Assembly: GCA_973895155.1 (NCBI GenBank)
Contig: OZ316898.1
Location: forward strand, 19,344,001-19,408,000
Source: Marsupella aquatica
Taxonomy: Eukaryota > Marchantiophyta
Direction: 5' to 3'
DNA length: 64,000 nt
The notes under the pieces: generated by a model
Told to the model about the DNA's origin: nothing
The model's input: only the letters and a program-made list of their open reading frames with translations
Database searches by the model: none
Shown: positions 41,501 through 54,200 of the stretch, piece after piece
Numbering within the stretch: the first letter of the stretch is position 1
How the letters are laid out: every line of letters starts with the position of its first letter
Position numbers and translations under genes: made by a program

Positions 41501-42500
41501 TTACATAACCTATTCTAACATTACTCCTGTTTAGAAAATAGAATTCTAATGTTGGTTGACAAATTCTTCACTTTTGATGAAAGTTGAACTGAAGTTAACC
41601 AAATGTAATATTCTGTTTATACACCCATCTAAAATTGTCCTGTTGAAGGTTGATAAGGTCAATACAGTAATTGGTGTTTTAAAGTTAAATGCAGTGATGC
41701 ATATACTAGGGCTACGCTCTTTTTTCAAACTTAAAATGGTGGAAAATTCTTGCACAGGTATTACACTCTCATCCGCACTCTATGCTGGGGTTGTTTGAAT
41801 AGCACTATAATACACTGATAAATCTAGCACCTACAATAGGTGCCTAGCAAAATCCCTGAGGTCGTGTAGAGACTAGCTTAAGTACTGGACCCTTCAGGAA
41901 AGAGAGTGGCTCAACCCAAAATACAAGGTACCGAACTCACTTTTAATCTGTCGTCAATGAAAGGTTCTTGGGGCCTAGAAGTTTTGAAGCCAAGGAAGAG
42001 GACCACGTTGCATGAAACCAATAATGTAATCCCCTCAAGGTGTAATTCAGTGTCTTGCTGTCCTATTGTTTGGCTTCCGTGTCCACTTTTTAACTTATGA
42101 TAGTAGGAGCTTTATTCCATGCACAACTTGGACGTCCCCCCAAAAGAATTGAAGTTGGAAATGCTCGTCAAGCAACTGAAAGCATTAGGGGGAACCTGGG
42201 TTCCTACTAGAACCTGAAGCCCACCACAAACTCTAAGAGGGTAGACAGAAAAAAGGGTGGGGAAGGCACTGTTTTGGAGCCTTCGTCAGCCAAAAAATCC
42301 ATACCGCGGGCTGCAACAACCCGTTTCCTGGCATTATCTCAGGATTGTGACATGGTTTTACGGGAGTATAGAGAATTGGTTTAAGTATCAAGTCATCTCA
42401 TTAAGCTTCAGGCCTGTCTTGCTGGTCGAAACTCACAACGTTGATGGCAACCTTTCCGATGTGGGCAATAAAAAATAATTAAATAACCCTTCTAGCTGGA
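38596..42500. other. Intergenic with one tandem duplication
   Basis: No gene is recognised. A 48-base unit (aactttggttagcaggattt...ctactcaaa(g/c)taatct) is present at 41081-41128 and 41129-41176 with one mismatch. Segment 41446-41510 is related to 18306-18370. The 40700-41130 stretch is T-rich, giving hydrophobic-looking frames by composition only. Confidence 0.45.
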
Positions 42501-42840
42501 GGTAGCAGTAGGGGAACCCTGGTTCAATTGCTGAGTGCTTAGTATGAAGCGAGTACCACCCAAGAAATGTGAAGGTGGATATCCGTTTATGACATCTTGG
42601 TGCATCTGGGACTAGGGAGCCGGTGCTCATGGAATAGGGCCCTAACAGATATTGTACAGTACTCTATAAGGTAACAGTAGGGGAACCCTGGTTCAATTGC
42701 TGAGTGCTTAGTATGATGTGAGTACCACCAAGAAATGTAAAGGTGGATATCCGTTTATGACATTTTGGGTGCATCTGGGACTTGGGAGGCGGTGCTCATG
42801 GAATAGGGCCCTAACAGATATCGCACAGTGCTCAACATGG
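42501..42840. repeat. 169-base tandem duplication with B-box-like word
   Basis: Units begin ggtag(c)/(a)acagtaggggaaccctgg at 42501 and 42670 and run through gagtaccacc, aaggtggatatccgtttatgaca and ggaatagggccctaacagatat. Identity is about 95% by eye. The word ctggttcaattgctgag resembles a polymerase III B box, but the A-box-like word lies too near it for a tRNA-type promoter. The unit is noncoding. Confidence 0.85.
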
Positions 42841-45800
42841 GCATATTATTGGGTTTTGTGCTCCTCTCCAGCAGATAAGGCAATCTAATTGTTAAGTGTT
42901 TTAGAAATCCTTGTTATGCTATTCTCGGAAATCAAATAGGGTTTCCACTCATGTCACTATGATTTCCAGGGTTGGCACGAGCTGATTCTGTGCCATGAAC
43001 GAATTCCAAGTAAGTTGTAAAAGAGGGGAAAGAGGGTGCTTATGGAATGACTTGTCTGGGTGGGCCATGACTCAAAGTTATCTTGTCCTTTAGCTGTGAT
43101 GACAAGTTAAATTTGAGTGGCAACAAGTTTTGCAGCACAATGGCAGGGCATTGGTATGCAAGATATGGGACACAACAGAAAACCTATTAGAGAAGCGATG
43201 AGTGAACCCTACTAAGTACAGTCTACTGCACAGTATGGGCCCTAAAATGAATCAAAGGGGCCAGATGCAGTAGGGCCATGTAGTTTTCTTTAGTTTATTT
43301 GTATATTTTAAACTAGGTGCATCTAGTTGGACCGGAGCAAGTGGTTGGAGTGGAGGGGGGGCGGAGTGGGGTCACCTTGAGCTTCAATGATCTAAATAAT
43401 TCATCCTCCACAAAACATTTGATGGAGCTCATGGTGGAGCCATGTCCATGGACAGTTGGGGACTTGGGACTTGGGACTTTGCGCTGGGATGGACAGAACC
43501 TAACTGCCGTACCTTTAGTGGAAGGAAATAACTCTAGAACCTCTAGCCTGCTGGCCACTCATACATTGTGGTGACATGAGGAGAATCCCACGTCCATTAA
43601 TTTGTGGCTAGCACAGCTTCTGTACTTGGTGGATAATGCTTCCATTTCTTCGGCTTTGCTTCATGATTGCACTCTCTGCACTCTATACGAAGCTAAGTCT
43701 ATGTCGAAGCTCGGTGTGAAGCTAAGTGTATGTTGGAGCTAAGAACTGTTGTTGCATCCAACACAGGAAAGTGGAAAAAGTACCAGTTCACCTAAAAGGA
43801 CCAAATAAAGTGCACGGGAGAAAGAGTTTCAAAGAGGACAAATACGAAACATACTAAAGTGGCAAAACATGTATTTGTACAGTTTGCTTTAGTTATAGCA
43901 TGGCTGTAGTTATGGTTGACAAGCTCAAAGTCCCTCTGTCACACATAGAAATGTCCAGGTGAGGCACAAAATATCGAGGTGGAAGCAAGGAAATTATCAA
44001 GGCATCTTATGCGTCATTGATGTAAGGGTATGTCTTCAAGGCAAGGAAGACATTGAGGCATAGAAGTATCATCAAAGCAAAGGAAGCCATTGAGGAAAGA
44101 AAATGTCACAAAGGAAAGAAAATGTCATGGAGGCAAGAAGTGTCGTTCAGGGAGTTGTTGATGTTGGGTTGATGTAAAGGTGTTGTTGAAGCAAAACTTA
44201 GTCAGCAGCAGCACATGTCAGGTCGGGCCATGTAATCATGTGTTTGCTATTGACCATTTGTCACAAGGGGCAAGATAGGGAGGGATGTGAGGGCTGTGGA
44301 TAAAGGAAGGCAGTGGCAAGGGAGGAGGCATTTTATTCTTTTGGCCCCTCTCCCCTCCTCTCTCTCCATTTTCCCCTCCCATCCCCTGTATGGACATTGG
44401 GCAGGGAGGCATACAATTGTGCAGACAGGGGGGGGGGGGGGCAGCGTTTGGGCAGGCTTTACGAGACTGAGGTCTAGATCCCATATCTTCCTGCCCACAA
44501 ATCCATCCATAAACAGATTATGGAAGAGTTTTGGCTGCATTGCATGTTATAGTGTGTAGATTGGATTAGATTAGATACCCTATATGAATAAAAAGATTGT
44601 ATGCTCAAGAGCAGGACGTCTATCATCTGTTGGATGGACCTCCTTTTGGTTTTCAAGGTCAAAAATATATAAATATAAGTCCACATAAACCACAATGTTT
44701 CACAAACAACTTGGATGGACCATCACAACCCTGATGGACTGTTTCCAAACATTACCTTGAATCATTAAAACTTTCATAGACCTTCTGAAAATGTTTATCT
44801 CTCAGATACCAAGTTTCTTTTGTATTGAATGCTTGCATTTATGGGTGTCAACAGTGCATGCTACTTAGTGACAGAACTTCCTCCCTAATCACATGTTCTT
44901 GGGAGGGGGGTGTGCCACTTCCACTCCCACCAATGGGAATCAGGTTCTATGCCAGGTTTGAAGTGACTGGCAACTTGTCGAGTTGTTAGGCATGTAAACT
45001 CGTCACTTGCCGGGCAGAAATCGGCCCAAGTCTGATATTCCCTGTTATTCTCCAGGCTGGGCCGGGATAGGCTGGGACAGGCCGCGGTTGGGGCCAGGAC
45101 AGGCCAGGGTTGGCCCAGGGTAGGGTCAGGCCAGTTTGGGGCGGGGTGTGAGCCAGCCGGGGCCGGGACGGTCCGGGTGACGAGTTACCGGTTGACGGAC
45201 TCTAAAGCCTCTATTTGTCGGGAAAATCCAAACCCGGGTTCTATGGCAAAACCTGGTGTGTGAGCTCAAAATTTGGTCACTTGTGAGCCTAGGAAAGACG
45301 GTGTGGGTGGGGGGTGGGGGGAGCTTGGCCAGATTTTTTTTCTAGTGGCAGAATTTGGCTAGATTCCACCTATTTTGAAAGTCTCGCTAGGTTCAGCCCC
45401 CACAAGCCACAATCTGACGGTCCCCTCATAAATTAAAGTAGGAAATTAGAAAATAAACATTATTCCTAGCATCTTTTCATTCACATCACGTGACATTGGC
45501 CACTTAATAAAGGAAAAACCTTGAAAACGAGGCTTGTGGTGACGGCACTGAGCAACAAGTACAACACTAAAATAGCCCCGCAACGAGATCAACGTAGGGT
45601 CAATCCTAGTAAACTTTGGATAGGGATATTAGACCTTTACGTGGGACCATTGTGGGTCAATATATGCAATGGCGAAGATATTAACTCCTCCATCGCATGT
45701 TGGAAATCTTCCCAACATTCTTGGGGAATGTTTGCTACCACGTCATTTTTTGGATGAAACCAAGTTATAAGTTCAAATGGGATTCCATTTCAAATGTTTT

Positions 45801-47580
45801 GGGGTTCATTTTTTTACGGGATGCATCGAAACTTATGTTTGGATCATAATAATATGCATTGTATGGAAAAACAAAGAGTATTTTGGCGTCCCATCTACAT
45901 TCATAGCTTGTTCAGGGTTTAGGCCAAGCTTATGGCTCCAAAGAAGATAAAGAAAGTAATTGCCTCAAAAGGGAAAAGAAATCAATTGTCTTGTCTTGTC
46001 TTGTCTTGGAGCGTGGGAAACGGATCCAAGAGGTCGGACTCCAAGGCACAGGGCTCCCAAAGGACTTGCTGTACTTAAATAAGCACCAGCTACACCTAAC
46101 AATAATTATTCTGCACATTTGGCAACCAAAAAGTGTCGTTAGCGCTTAGGGACCAGCCACACCTAGCAATTAATTGTGCACAGGTTACAACGAAAGGATG
46201 TCCTTAGCACTTTTGGGGTCTGGAATACCTCTACACACTAGATCAATGATATGTACCCCAAAAGAAAACAACTACTGTATTGCTTTCCAACTGGTTAAAC
46301 AAGGGCAATTTGGTCTTGTCAACATGGCAAATGTTTTTTTAAAATTGAATAGCATTTTTATTGCGTCTCGATTTGGGATGAGACAACAGTTGGGGAAGGC
46401 AACCGTGGACCTGAGCAAAGCTAGGACAGACCCCCTTCTTTCCATCATTTCAATTGCAATTTGTATCTCAACTTTTCCAAGTCATGTGGGAAGTTGAATA
46501 ACAAAATCCTTGAACATCATACAAACTTGAGTACATTGCAATCTCATAGGCAGTGCACCTATTTGGAAAGCTTTCTAAATAATCAATTCATGATCGAGTT
46601 GACAACCTCTGTAGGTAGCTTTTGGCATCTCTTTTTGGCATAGCCAGCCAGGACCACCTATCCTATGCTGAGGTGAAGGATAGTTACTAAAACACATGCC
46701 CATCGGAGATGAGTGCATTGACCCATTCTTGACTCAAGATTGAGGTCCCAAGGGGTGTCCTTCTCGTTCCCGGTGGCGAGGCAGCTCCTGTCTGGTCTCT
46801 TGGTTGGCCCCTCAGTTGTCTTATTTGGGTCTTGCTGGTCCTCGCTGTGGGTCCCTTCAAAATACATTTTGTTGCACTATCCCTTGACTTAAAAAGAAAA
46901 AGGTGAGTACGGAAAGCACCCAAGAACGACTTGTGGCTGTATTTTAAGGGTTTAACCTAGTGGGGTTTTAACTTAGTGTACATTTCAGAATACCACTTGT
47001 GATCCTCATTTAATTCAAAATGCACATATAGATCAACTATTTTAATTTATAGAAGATGTACAGTATGTGACTTCTTATCTTAGGGTTCATAAAACCTTGG
47101 TCAAAAGTAATGTGAGAATATCTATTTTGGATAGCACATGGTGCCTCTAGTTTTTTGTAGGTAAACCCCCTAGATGGATCATGGAGCGTATTGGTGGATA
47201 AGGTGAAGAGAGAAACAAATTCATCCAAACCAGAAGATTCTAGAGAGAGTCGACAGTTTGGTTTGGCAATGGGCATGTGGTGAATTCCCAGGCGAGGCGG
47301 ACAATAAGTTGGTGGAGAGAAGTCAGGGTCTTGCCAGAAGAAACCCTGGACCACTACACAGTGCTCTTAATAACGTATATCTTGTTAGCAACCAAGGGCC
47401 CTCTTTTCACTCTGCCCTGGCAGAAGGGTAAGGCTGAAAGTTTCTTCCTGGCTACTAAAACTCTCATATGACTCCACATGGAGGCCCACCATCACTCTTT
47501 TTTGTTGTTTTTTAATACCACCAATCTTGGTTGAACAGAGGAAAGCTTCACGTTATTTTCGAGCCTTATGAGACACTCCA
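42841..47580. other. Gene-poor region with G-rich segments
   Basis: No gene is recognised. A run of 13 G bases lies near 44429-44441, and a G-rich, degenerately repeated stretch (ggccaggacaggcc, ggccggga words) covers about 45055-45180. A small (ttgtc)n run lies near 45988. The 43980-44130 stretch has loose repeats of aggaaagaaaatgtca. Tight ggacttgggacttgggactt repeats occur near 43457. Confidence 0.45.
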
Positions 47581-47750
47581 GTACACTCTACAGTGCCTCT
47601 CCAACTTCACGCAAGAAACATCCTACTTTTACGAGGAAAAGCCTCTCTACAGTGCCTCTCCAACATCCCACCAAGAACATCCCTCACACAAGAAAGCTCT
47701 GCACATGCAGTGCCTCTCCAACTCCCCTCAAGAACACCCTCTCTAGAACA
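47581..47750. repeat. Three-copy tandem repeat, about 58-60-base units
   Basis: The word ctctacagtgcctctccaac occurs at 47586 and 47644, and a changed form (catgcagtgcctctccaac) near 47704. Each is followed by caagaa(a)catcc/aacaccc. Both plus-strand frames over the array show Cys/Ser repeats that simply reflect the DNA repeat. Confidence 0.85.
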
Positions 47751-48944
47751 CACGTGTAATGATGATGCTTGAACACTTTTTGTGAGACTTGTGTTTCAAT
47801 CTGGTGGAGAGGAGACGAGTTACCTCTTAGTCCATCATTATGCTCAAACATCTTGATTGACTATGCTAACCTAACATGTTGAATGAGCGGATCTGCTGTT
47901 TGTCTCAAGAGAGTCTTTTAAACAGAGACGTCAAGTAAATAGGTAACACTTCTGAGACAGACAGAGATTTCTCAATAAAGACATTCTTTTCATGAATTCA
48001 AAAAGAAAAGGAAAATAAGAACAAGTTGAATTAATTTTTCTACTTCCCAAGGCATGAACTCAGATGAAATCTCTACCCAAACCATTGAACTCAGTTGATA
48101 TCACAAAATGCTATGCGTGTGAAAATTAAGGTTTTTAACTTTCAACTCATATCATTCTAGTTAAAATGCATGTTTTATGGATTCTTTGCAAACTTCAGAA
48201 ACTTATGAAGACAAACGGTTGGGGAGGTGAACCTGTAGGTAAGCTCCTATTTTCCCATAGAGAAGTATTATGCTAGACCCAGAAAATTTGGGTGGAAAAA
48301 AGATCCTCTATTCTGTCCACAGTATATGTGGCAAATTCCTAATTGACAAACTAACACAGAGGTATGGTACCTAATCCACACATCCAAACCCTAAACAACC
48401 CCCCCTAAGCCACACATACCTAAACCCTAAACCCACACATCCAAGCATTATACACCATCGCATATGCTATGTAGTCAAGCGGCTTGTATCCCATTGCGAG
48501 CCTCATATCCAAATAGCATGCCTTGTCACATATGTCATGTTAGTCCCATCACAATAGTTTTGAAATTTGGAAGGTAGTCTAATTTTAACTGTGCTGCTCC
48601 ATAGAGATAAAGTCTAGCTTTGAAATTTTATGATTTGTAAAGATCACTAACCCAATGGTAGTGTGTTGGGGGGCGGGGCAAGGCGGAGGGCATGCAGGGA
48701 GGGATCTAATGGTGTTAATTGTTTTCCAGCACATGGCCAGCATTTCTTCCTGCCAATGACATCTAGTAAACAGATGTTTGACAATGACATTTTGTAAACA
48801 GACAATCTATTAGAATGTGCAGGATGGGATATTATAGTGTTTGATAAGTGAGCTCAATTTTTTGCTGATTGTAATCTACATCACAAATTCAGCTGGCCCG
48901 TTCTAACACAGACCTATTTTGTCTTGTCAAATACTTATATTTTA
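47751..48944. other. Intergenic, telomere-like words
   Basis: No gene is recognised. Around 48383-48440 there are repeated ccctaaac/aaaccctaaaccc words, the plant telomere-repeat unit, in a CA-rich context. This is a short interstitial telomere-like patch, not a telomere. Confidence 0.45.
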
Positions 48945-49318
48945 CAACATAAACAGAATTTGTTTAGGGGTTGATTTGACTACGGTGGGGATTGATTGAA
49001 TACAAAGATGGCATTTCCTCCATCAAGGTTACTACTCAAAACTCTACAAGCAATGATCAACCAAAAAACAAAAGTTCTTTACCACTTCTGGTTCTCACAA
49101 CGGCGTAAATTACACTGTCAACAGAATTACAACATAAGTAGAATATTTTAGGGGTTGATTTGACCACGGTGGGGATTGATTGAATACAAAGATGGCAGTT
49201 CCTCCATCAAGGTTACTACTCAAAACTCTACAAGCAATGATCACCCAAAAAACAAAACGTTCTTTACCCCACTTGTGGTTCTCACAACGGCGTAAATTAC
49301 AGTGTAAACAGAACTCTA
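48945..49318. repeat. 185-base tandem duplication
   Basis: Units 48945-49129 and 49130 to about 49318 share ggggttgatttgac, acggtggggattgattgaat and aaactctacaagcaatgatca words and end with acggcgtaaattaca. Similarity is about 93% by eye. The right edge abuts the GC-rich stretch below. Confidence 0.9.
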
Positions 49319-49339
49319 CAGCGTAACGACAGAAGGCAC

Positions 49340-50420
49340 AAGAACACGCTACTCTTATTGGCGCTTGACTGACTGACCGGGACCGCGGCCCCGGGCCCGG
49401 CTCGAATTTGTCGGGTCGGCCGGGAAATGACCGGCCCGGGAATCAGTCCGCGTGGCAAAGTTCACGGGTGAGGTGTCCCGCACATTCCGGGTGTTTTCTA
49501 GACGGACATGCTTACAGTACCGGACAGGCGGACAGGAGTAAGTGTATCCGGTCCGGGACGACAGCGTACAGTAGCGCTGGTGAGCGTATTTTACGTACGG
49601 AAAAGTATGCGGGAGAAGATACGGTACCGCATTTAGTGCCGCATTCATTATCCGGCTCTGGTCGTCCTTCTGCGCTTCTGCTTCGACTGCTCCGGAAAGC
49701 TGCTGCTTCTTCTCCTCATAATAATCTCATCGCTCGAGCCTTCTGAAATTCTTCTTCTTCTCCTAGTTCTTCGCTTCCTGTGTCGTCTTGATGGCCTCCT
49801 CCCGCGCAGCACGAGCTTTTCATTGCTCTCCGCTTGAAAATTGAGCACACGAGCACGGTAGCAGGAAGGAAGGCAGAAGCTGAGGCACACCAGTACTGAG
49901 AGCACTGATGAGTGGACCGAACGAGCGAGCTAGCGGAACGCAATCACTCAACTCGCTCACTAGTGAAGGAGGACGACGGAGGTGTGGGAAGGTCTCGTGG
50001 GGTGTTGCGGAACTGGACTGATTGATTGATTGGTTGACTGATTGGGTTGATTGATTGATGCATGGACGAGCTTTATTGATGGATGGATGGACCTAGTGAT
50101 ACTGAGGACGCCGATATGACTGGGAGCGGAGAAGCTGCTGGTCGGTAATACGGATGGTCGCCCATCAGCTCCGGAATTGAAGGAGCAAGCTGGAGCCTGG
50201 AGAATGGAGTCGTGTGGCGAGGGCGGGACGAAGCCAACGAAGGTGGTGAGGAGGTGGCGAGTGTGATAGACTCGTTCGTTCGTCGAGGTGGCCGAGCCCA
50301 GTCTTGGAATGATGGTCATGGGGGCAACGGCGCAGGAAAAGGTGTGGGTTTTTTTTGTTTAATAAACATATTTCTGCTAAAGAACGTTGAGCTCTCCGGG
50401 ACCGATGGGTATGTTCCTGA
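49340..50420. other. GC-rich stretch and tetranucleotide repeats before MIP1/DUF547 gene
   Basis: About 49360-49600 is unusually GC- and CpG-rich (ccgcggccccgggcccgg), then 50010-50095 holds (tgat)n and (gatg)n microsatellites. Open frames on both strands follow from composition. Position 1-2 kb upstream of the DUF547 gene would suit a promoter or unseen 5' exon, but I found no motif that proves either. Confidence 0.35.
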
Positions 50421-51297
50421 ATAATGTCAGCAGATCAGCAATAGCAGCAGCGACTGACGAGCTCGAACTCCAGCTTCTCATTATTAGAAGTGCATGGCTA
50501 GGAAAGGAATCCTCGACTGACCGTGCGTGCCAAGGCACATTGGGATCAGTTTGAAACTCGACGGTAAGGTGTGAATTAAACGGGAGGCTGCCCGATCACC
50601 CGCAAGGATCCAAGGATCGAACTCTTCGTTTGCGTTGGTGTGGTGCAGCCATGGAGCTGTTGCTGGCTGGCTGGATGGCCCCGTCGGTGGGTGACACTAG
50701 GAAAATTATAAGCATATATTATATACTGTAGATGATTCACGAAAGCCTCACGTGGGACCACAACCCTGCTTTTTAGACGTCACACCTTCACTTGGCAATT
50801 GATCGAGGTTTGGCGGCACGCTGCTGGTCAAACCCATTGCGTCTCTCGAATTGGGGCGATGTGTGTGTGTGTGTGTGCCTCGACAGTCGTGCGGTAGAGC
50901 TAGGGATAGGATGACTATTGATGATCACCCTCGACTGTAGAATCATTTCGAGAGTCACGTTCAACGACTCGGGAAAAGACCAATGCACGCAAATTGGATT
51001 ATGTCAATCGCCTTGGCGCATCCCACTCTTGGACTCAAGTCAATGTGGTCTGTGGTCTTACTATATTTGTTTGTTGGTGTCCATCCTGAGACCACCCGGC
51101 ATCTCGATCTCGCTTGATTTTGATCCTGAGTTCCTGACACTTTGCTGTTCCGCTCTCCTACCAAATGTACCACAACGCGAACAAAGCTCCAGTCTCGACA
51201 ATGCTAGCTGATAGCTGTGTAGTCTGCTTTATACATATTTTCCGTGGTGAGACTCATCTAGAGGGAATTTGCTGGAGAACTCGATGCTGTACTGAAA

Positions 51298-54200
51298 ATG
51301 GCTGTCCGTTCGATTTCGCGCTCACATTCCGGTGAATTTTTCTACTTTCCCGTGCAGGTGACCGAGGAAATGGCGCTGATGAAGATGGCGTCGTTTAGCA
51401 AAGTGCAAGACGATCTTTTGCCGAGGAACTTCTCAATTCTGTTCCCAATGCCGGATGGCCTCTCCAGTGATGGCCAGGAGCCAGCGGCGCCTGCCACTGG
51501 AAGGCATTCTCGATCACTCAGGTAATAAGAAGCTCTCAAAGGTAACAACACCGTAAGACAATAATTAGATAACGAAAGTTCGGGGCTCTTGTTCGCAAAG
51601 TACCATTTCCTTCGCTCGTGCGAACCGACAAACCTCGACGGGAGTGTTGATGCGAAGAACGCAATGATGACCTCTAAGTTACGGTTTGTTCCTGCCTCAC
51701 GATATCCAGGTTCGCTCATGTCGTGCTAAACATCGGAAACCAAGCCGGGCCAACTGAAAAGGGATCACACACAGATATTTAGCTTGACAGGTACCGCTGG
51801 AATAATTACCTCCACCTTAATACCTTCGATGAGCATTGGAGACATTCCCTTTCATTTCAGGACATCGAGAGAATGGAAGGAGCACACGTACCGACAGAGA
51901 GCGACCCCTTCCAGACTTCCATTGGCTGGGGCGGATGTCAATTTTCCCGTCTCTTTTCATCCAATGTCAATTAATTTCTCAACGAGAAGGCACTCGAGTG
52001 GAAGAGCAATAGGGTAGGGAAGACGTCGTACTTGTGCCCCGGAGGCGACCTTGCTGGCAAAGGTCGATGTTGTCAATGCTGTCTTCACATTCCTCCCCCG
52101 TGGTTGTCGTTGTACTTGGGGTTGGCTGTGTGTACCCAATGTACGATAACCTTTGGTGCCGGAGAGGACACAGTCATATTCTGCCGCGATGACAATGCTA
52201 TGTAGAGAGGTTGCTGGGGCTCGTTCGCGGGAAAGAGGATTGACTCATCAGGGCTTGCAACTGAGCTGGGATGTCAAAGCGAATGCTGACCGCCCCTTTG
52301 CTGTAGTTTCGCAGTCTATGTTCAGAGGCTAGAGAGACCAATGTGCAGCCTCTCACTGTAGGTTTAAGGCTACTAGGAAGACCAATGTGGAACCATTGAG
52401 AGGTCTCTCTGTTTGCAGAATGTCATGACCTGAGTGTGGGTTGTTTCTCTTCGGTTTGGTTGGACTCTAAGGAAGGGGAAGGAGCTACGAGACGAGCTAG
52501 CAGCTTAGAGTAGAGACTGCTTCTTGATCCCTAGCGTCGAACCATGCTCACTGCAAGCTGTAGGCTTCACAATGGGCACGTGATGTTGCATCCGAACGAG
52601 TCGAAATCGCTGGGTTCCGGGTCCAGTCACATGTACAAGCTGAGAGAGTCTTTCTCAGGATTCTATGTGTAATGAGCCATCTTTTGGCAACTTCTGCATT
52701 GGCGATTGTTGTAAGCATTAGAAATTGGCCGGCTAGTCAAACCTATTGTTCGCAAGAGATGATGTCCTGATAGACCTTGCCACTAACACTAATGCTGTAT
52801 GTTCTACTCCTAGGAACGCTATCCGTAGCTAGTATCTACTCACATAGGAAGGAGCATTCTGCTGATACATGCAATAATCGATTGAACGAATTATGGAATT
52901 AAATGTTGACCCTGACATTGTGATGCTATCTGCTGTGTACTGGAACGAAATTTGTTTATTCCTTCATGCTCACGATGGAAACGAAAGCAACAGAAAGAGT
53001 TGTCTGCTGCATTGTCCCCACAAAACTTGGAATGCGTAGAGTTCTGACAGCCCGTTGAGCATCTTATGGACATCTCTCAATTTGTTTGCACTGATATGTA
53101 ATTGTGTGTATTTCAGTGCCCCAGCGGAAGCTTCTAGCGTGCCTGTATCCGGGGATCTTTCGCCTACTGCATTCCAGCATGTGAAGGAGGTATATTTCTC
53201 TCACTGCATTGGTCATTGGATTTCCGAGCTCCTCTTGTCTGTCATTTGTGTTGTTCATGTCGCGTCGAGGCACATGTCTTATAAGTGAGAGTTTTCGTTA
53301 AATTGTGGCGCTGAACCCTCCCTAACAGAATTGGAGCGGCTGGAAATGGAAGATGATGAAGAAGAACAACGGAGACAAGAAGAAACGAGCCCTCTACGAC
53401 CGCAGAATCGCTCTGGAAGAAGATGTAAGCACCTCACTTATCCACTACTCTGAACAGCTTTTCTGCTCATAAACTGTGGACATCTTGACTCCAGTGACTT
53501 TCGGTTTCCTATGGACTAATTCTAATTCTGTTGTGTACTAACTGGCGGACCAAATTTCACATCCTCCTTTTGAAGCACTCTTATGCCTCCGTTAGCTCTC
53601 AGCTTTGTGTATGGCGTCTAAAGTCCTGAAGCTGTACCAGGTTGCGCACTTGCAAACTCAGCTGACGACAGAACGGGCAGTACGCCTGGGGTTGGAGAGG
53701 GCTTTGGGCCACAACAACACGGCGTCTGCCTCTTCTTCTTGCGAAATTCCGTTGTCTACTTATTCCCCAAAGGTCAGTATCACGGGCAATGGAGACTCGA
53801 CTGATTCGCCGATTACTTTGTTCATCTCCTGAGAAGCGTCTTTAGTTTCTTCGTAGACTGCACTCCCTTGAGATTGCGATAGATGGTAGTCGGCCGATTA
53901 GTGGCATTGGAACCGTCCTGGTTATCTTCTGTGAGATCGGAGAAAGTCGTGGTCTCGCATGAAGTCTCACTCTCGTCAATACTCCGTCTTTGGTGGGGAT
54001 TGTTCATCAGGCGAAGGAGCTCATCACAGAGATCGCAAGCCTAGAAACAGAAGTGGCAGGCCTGGAGCAACATGTCCTGTCGTTGTACAGAAAGGTTTTG
54101 GACACTCAAATCTGTCCATCAACTCCGATTCCATCAGGACAACCAGAAGGTCGAACGAGTGTGACTTGCCCTACCACTCCTGCTCCGGAACCTGAAAGTG

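Noticed and set aside
42501-42840. Tandem pair of SINEs
   Set aside because: Only a B-box-like word is present and the A-box-like word is too close to it; reported as a tandem duplication.
49340-50420. Genes in the GC-rich stretch with long frames on both strands
   Set aside because: Frames on opposite strands overlap and reflect GC content and microsatellites; no motif or splice chain.
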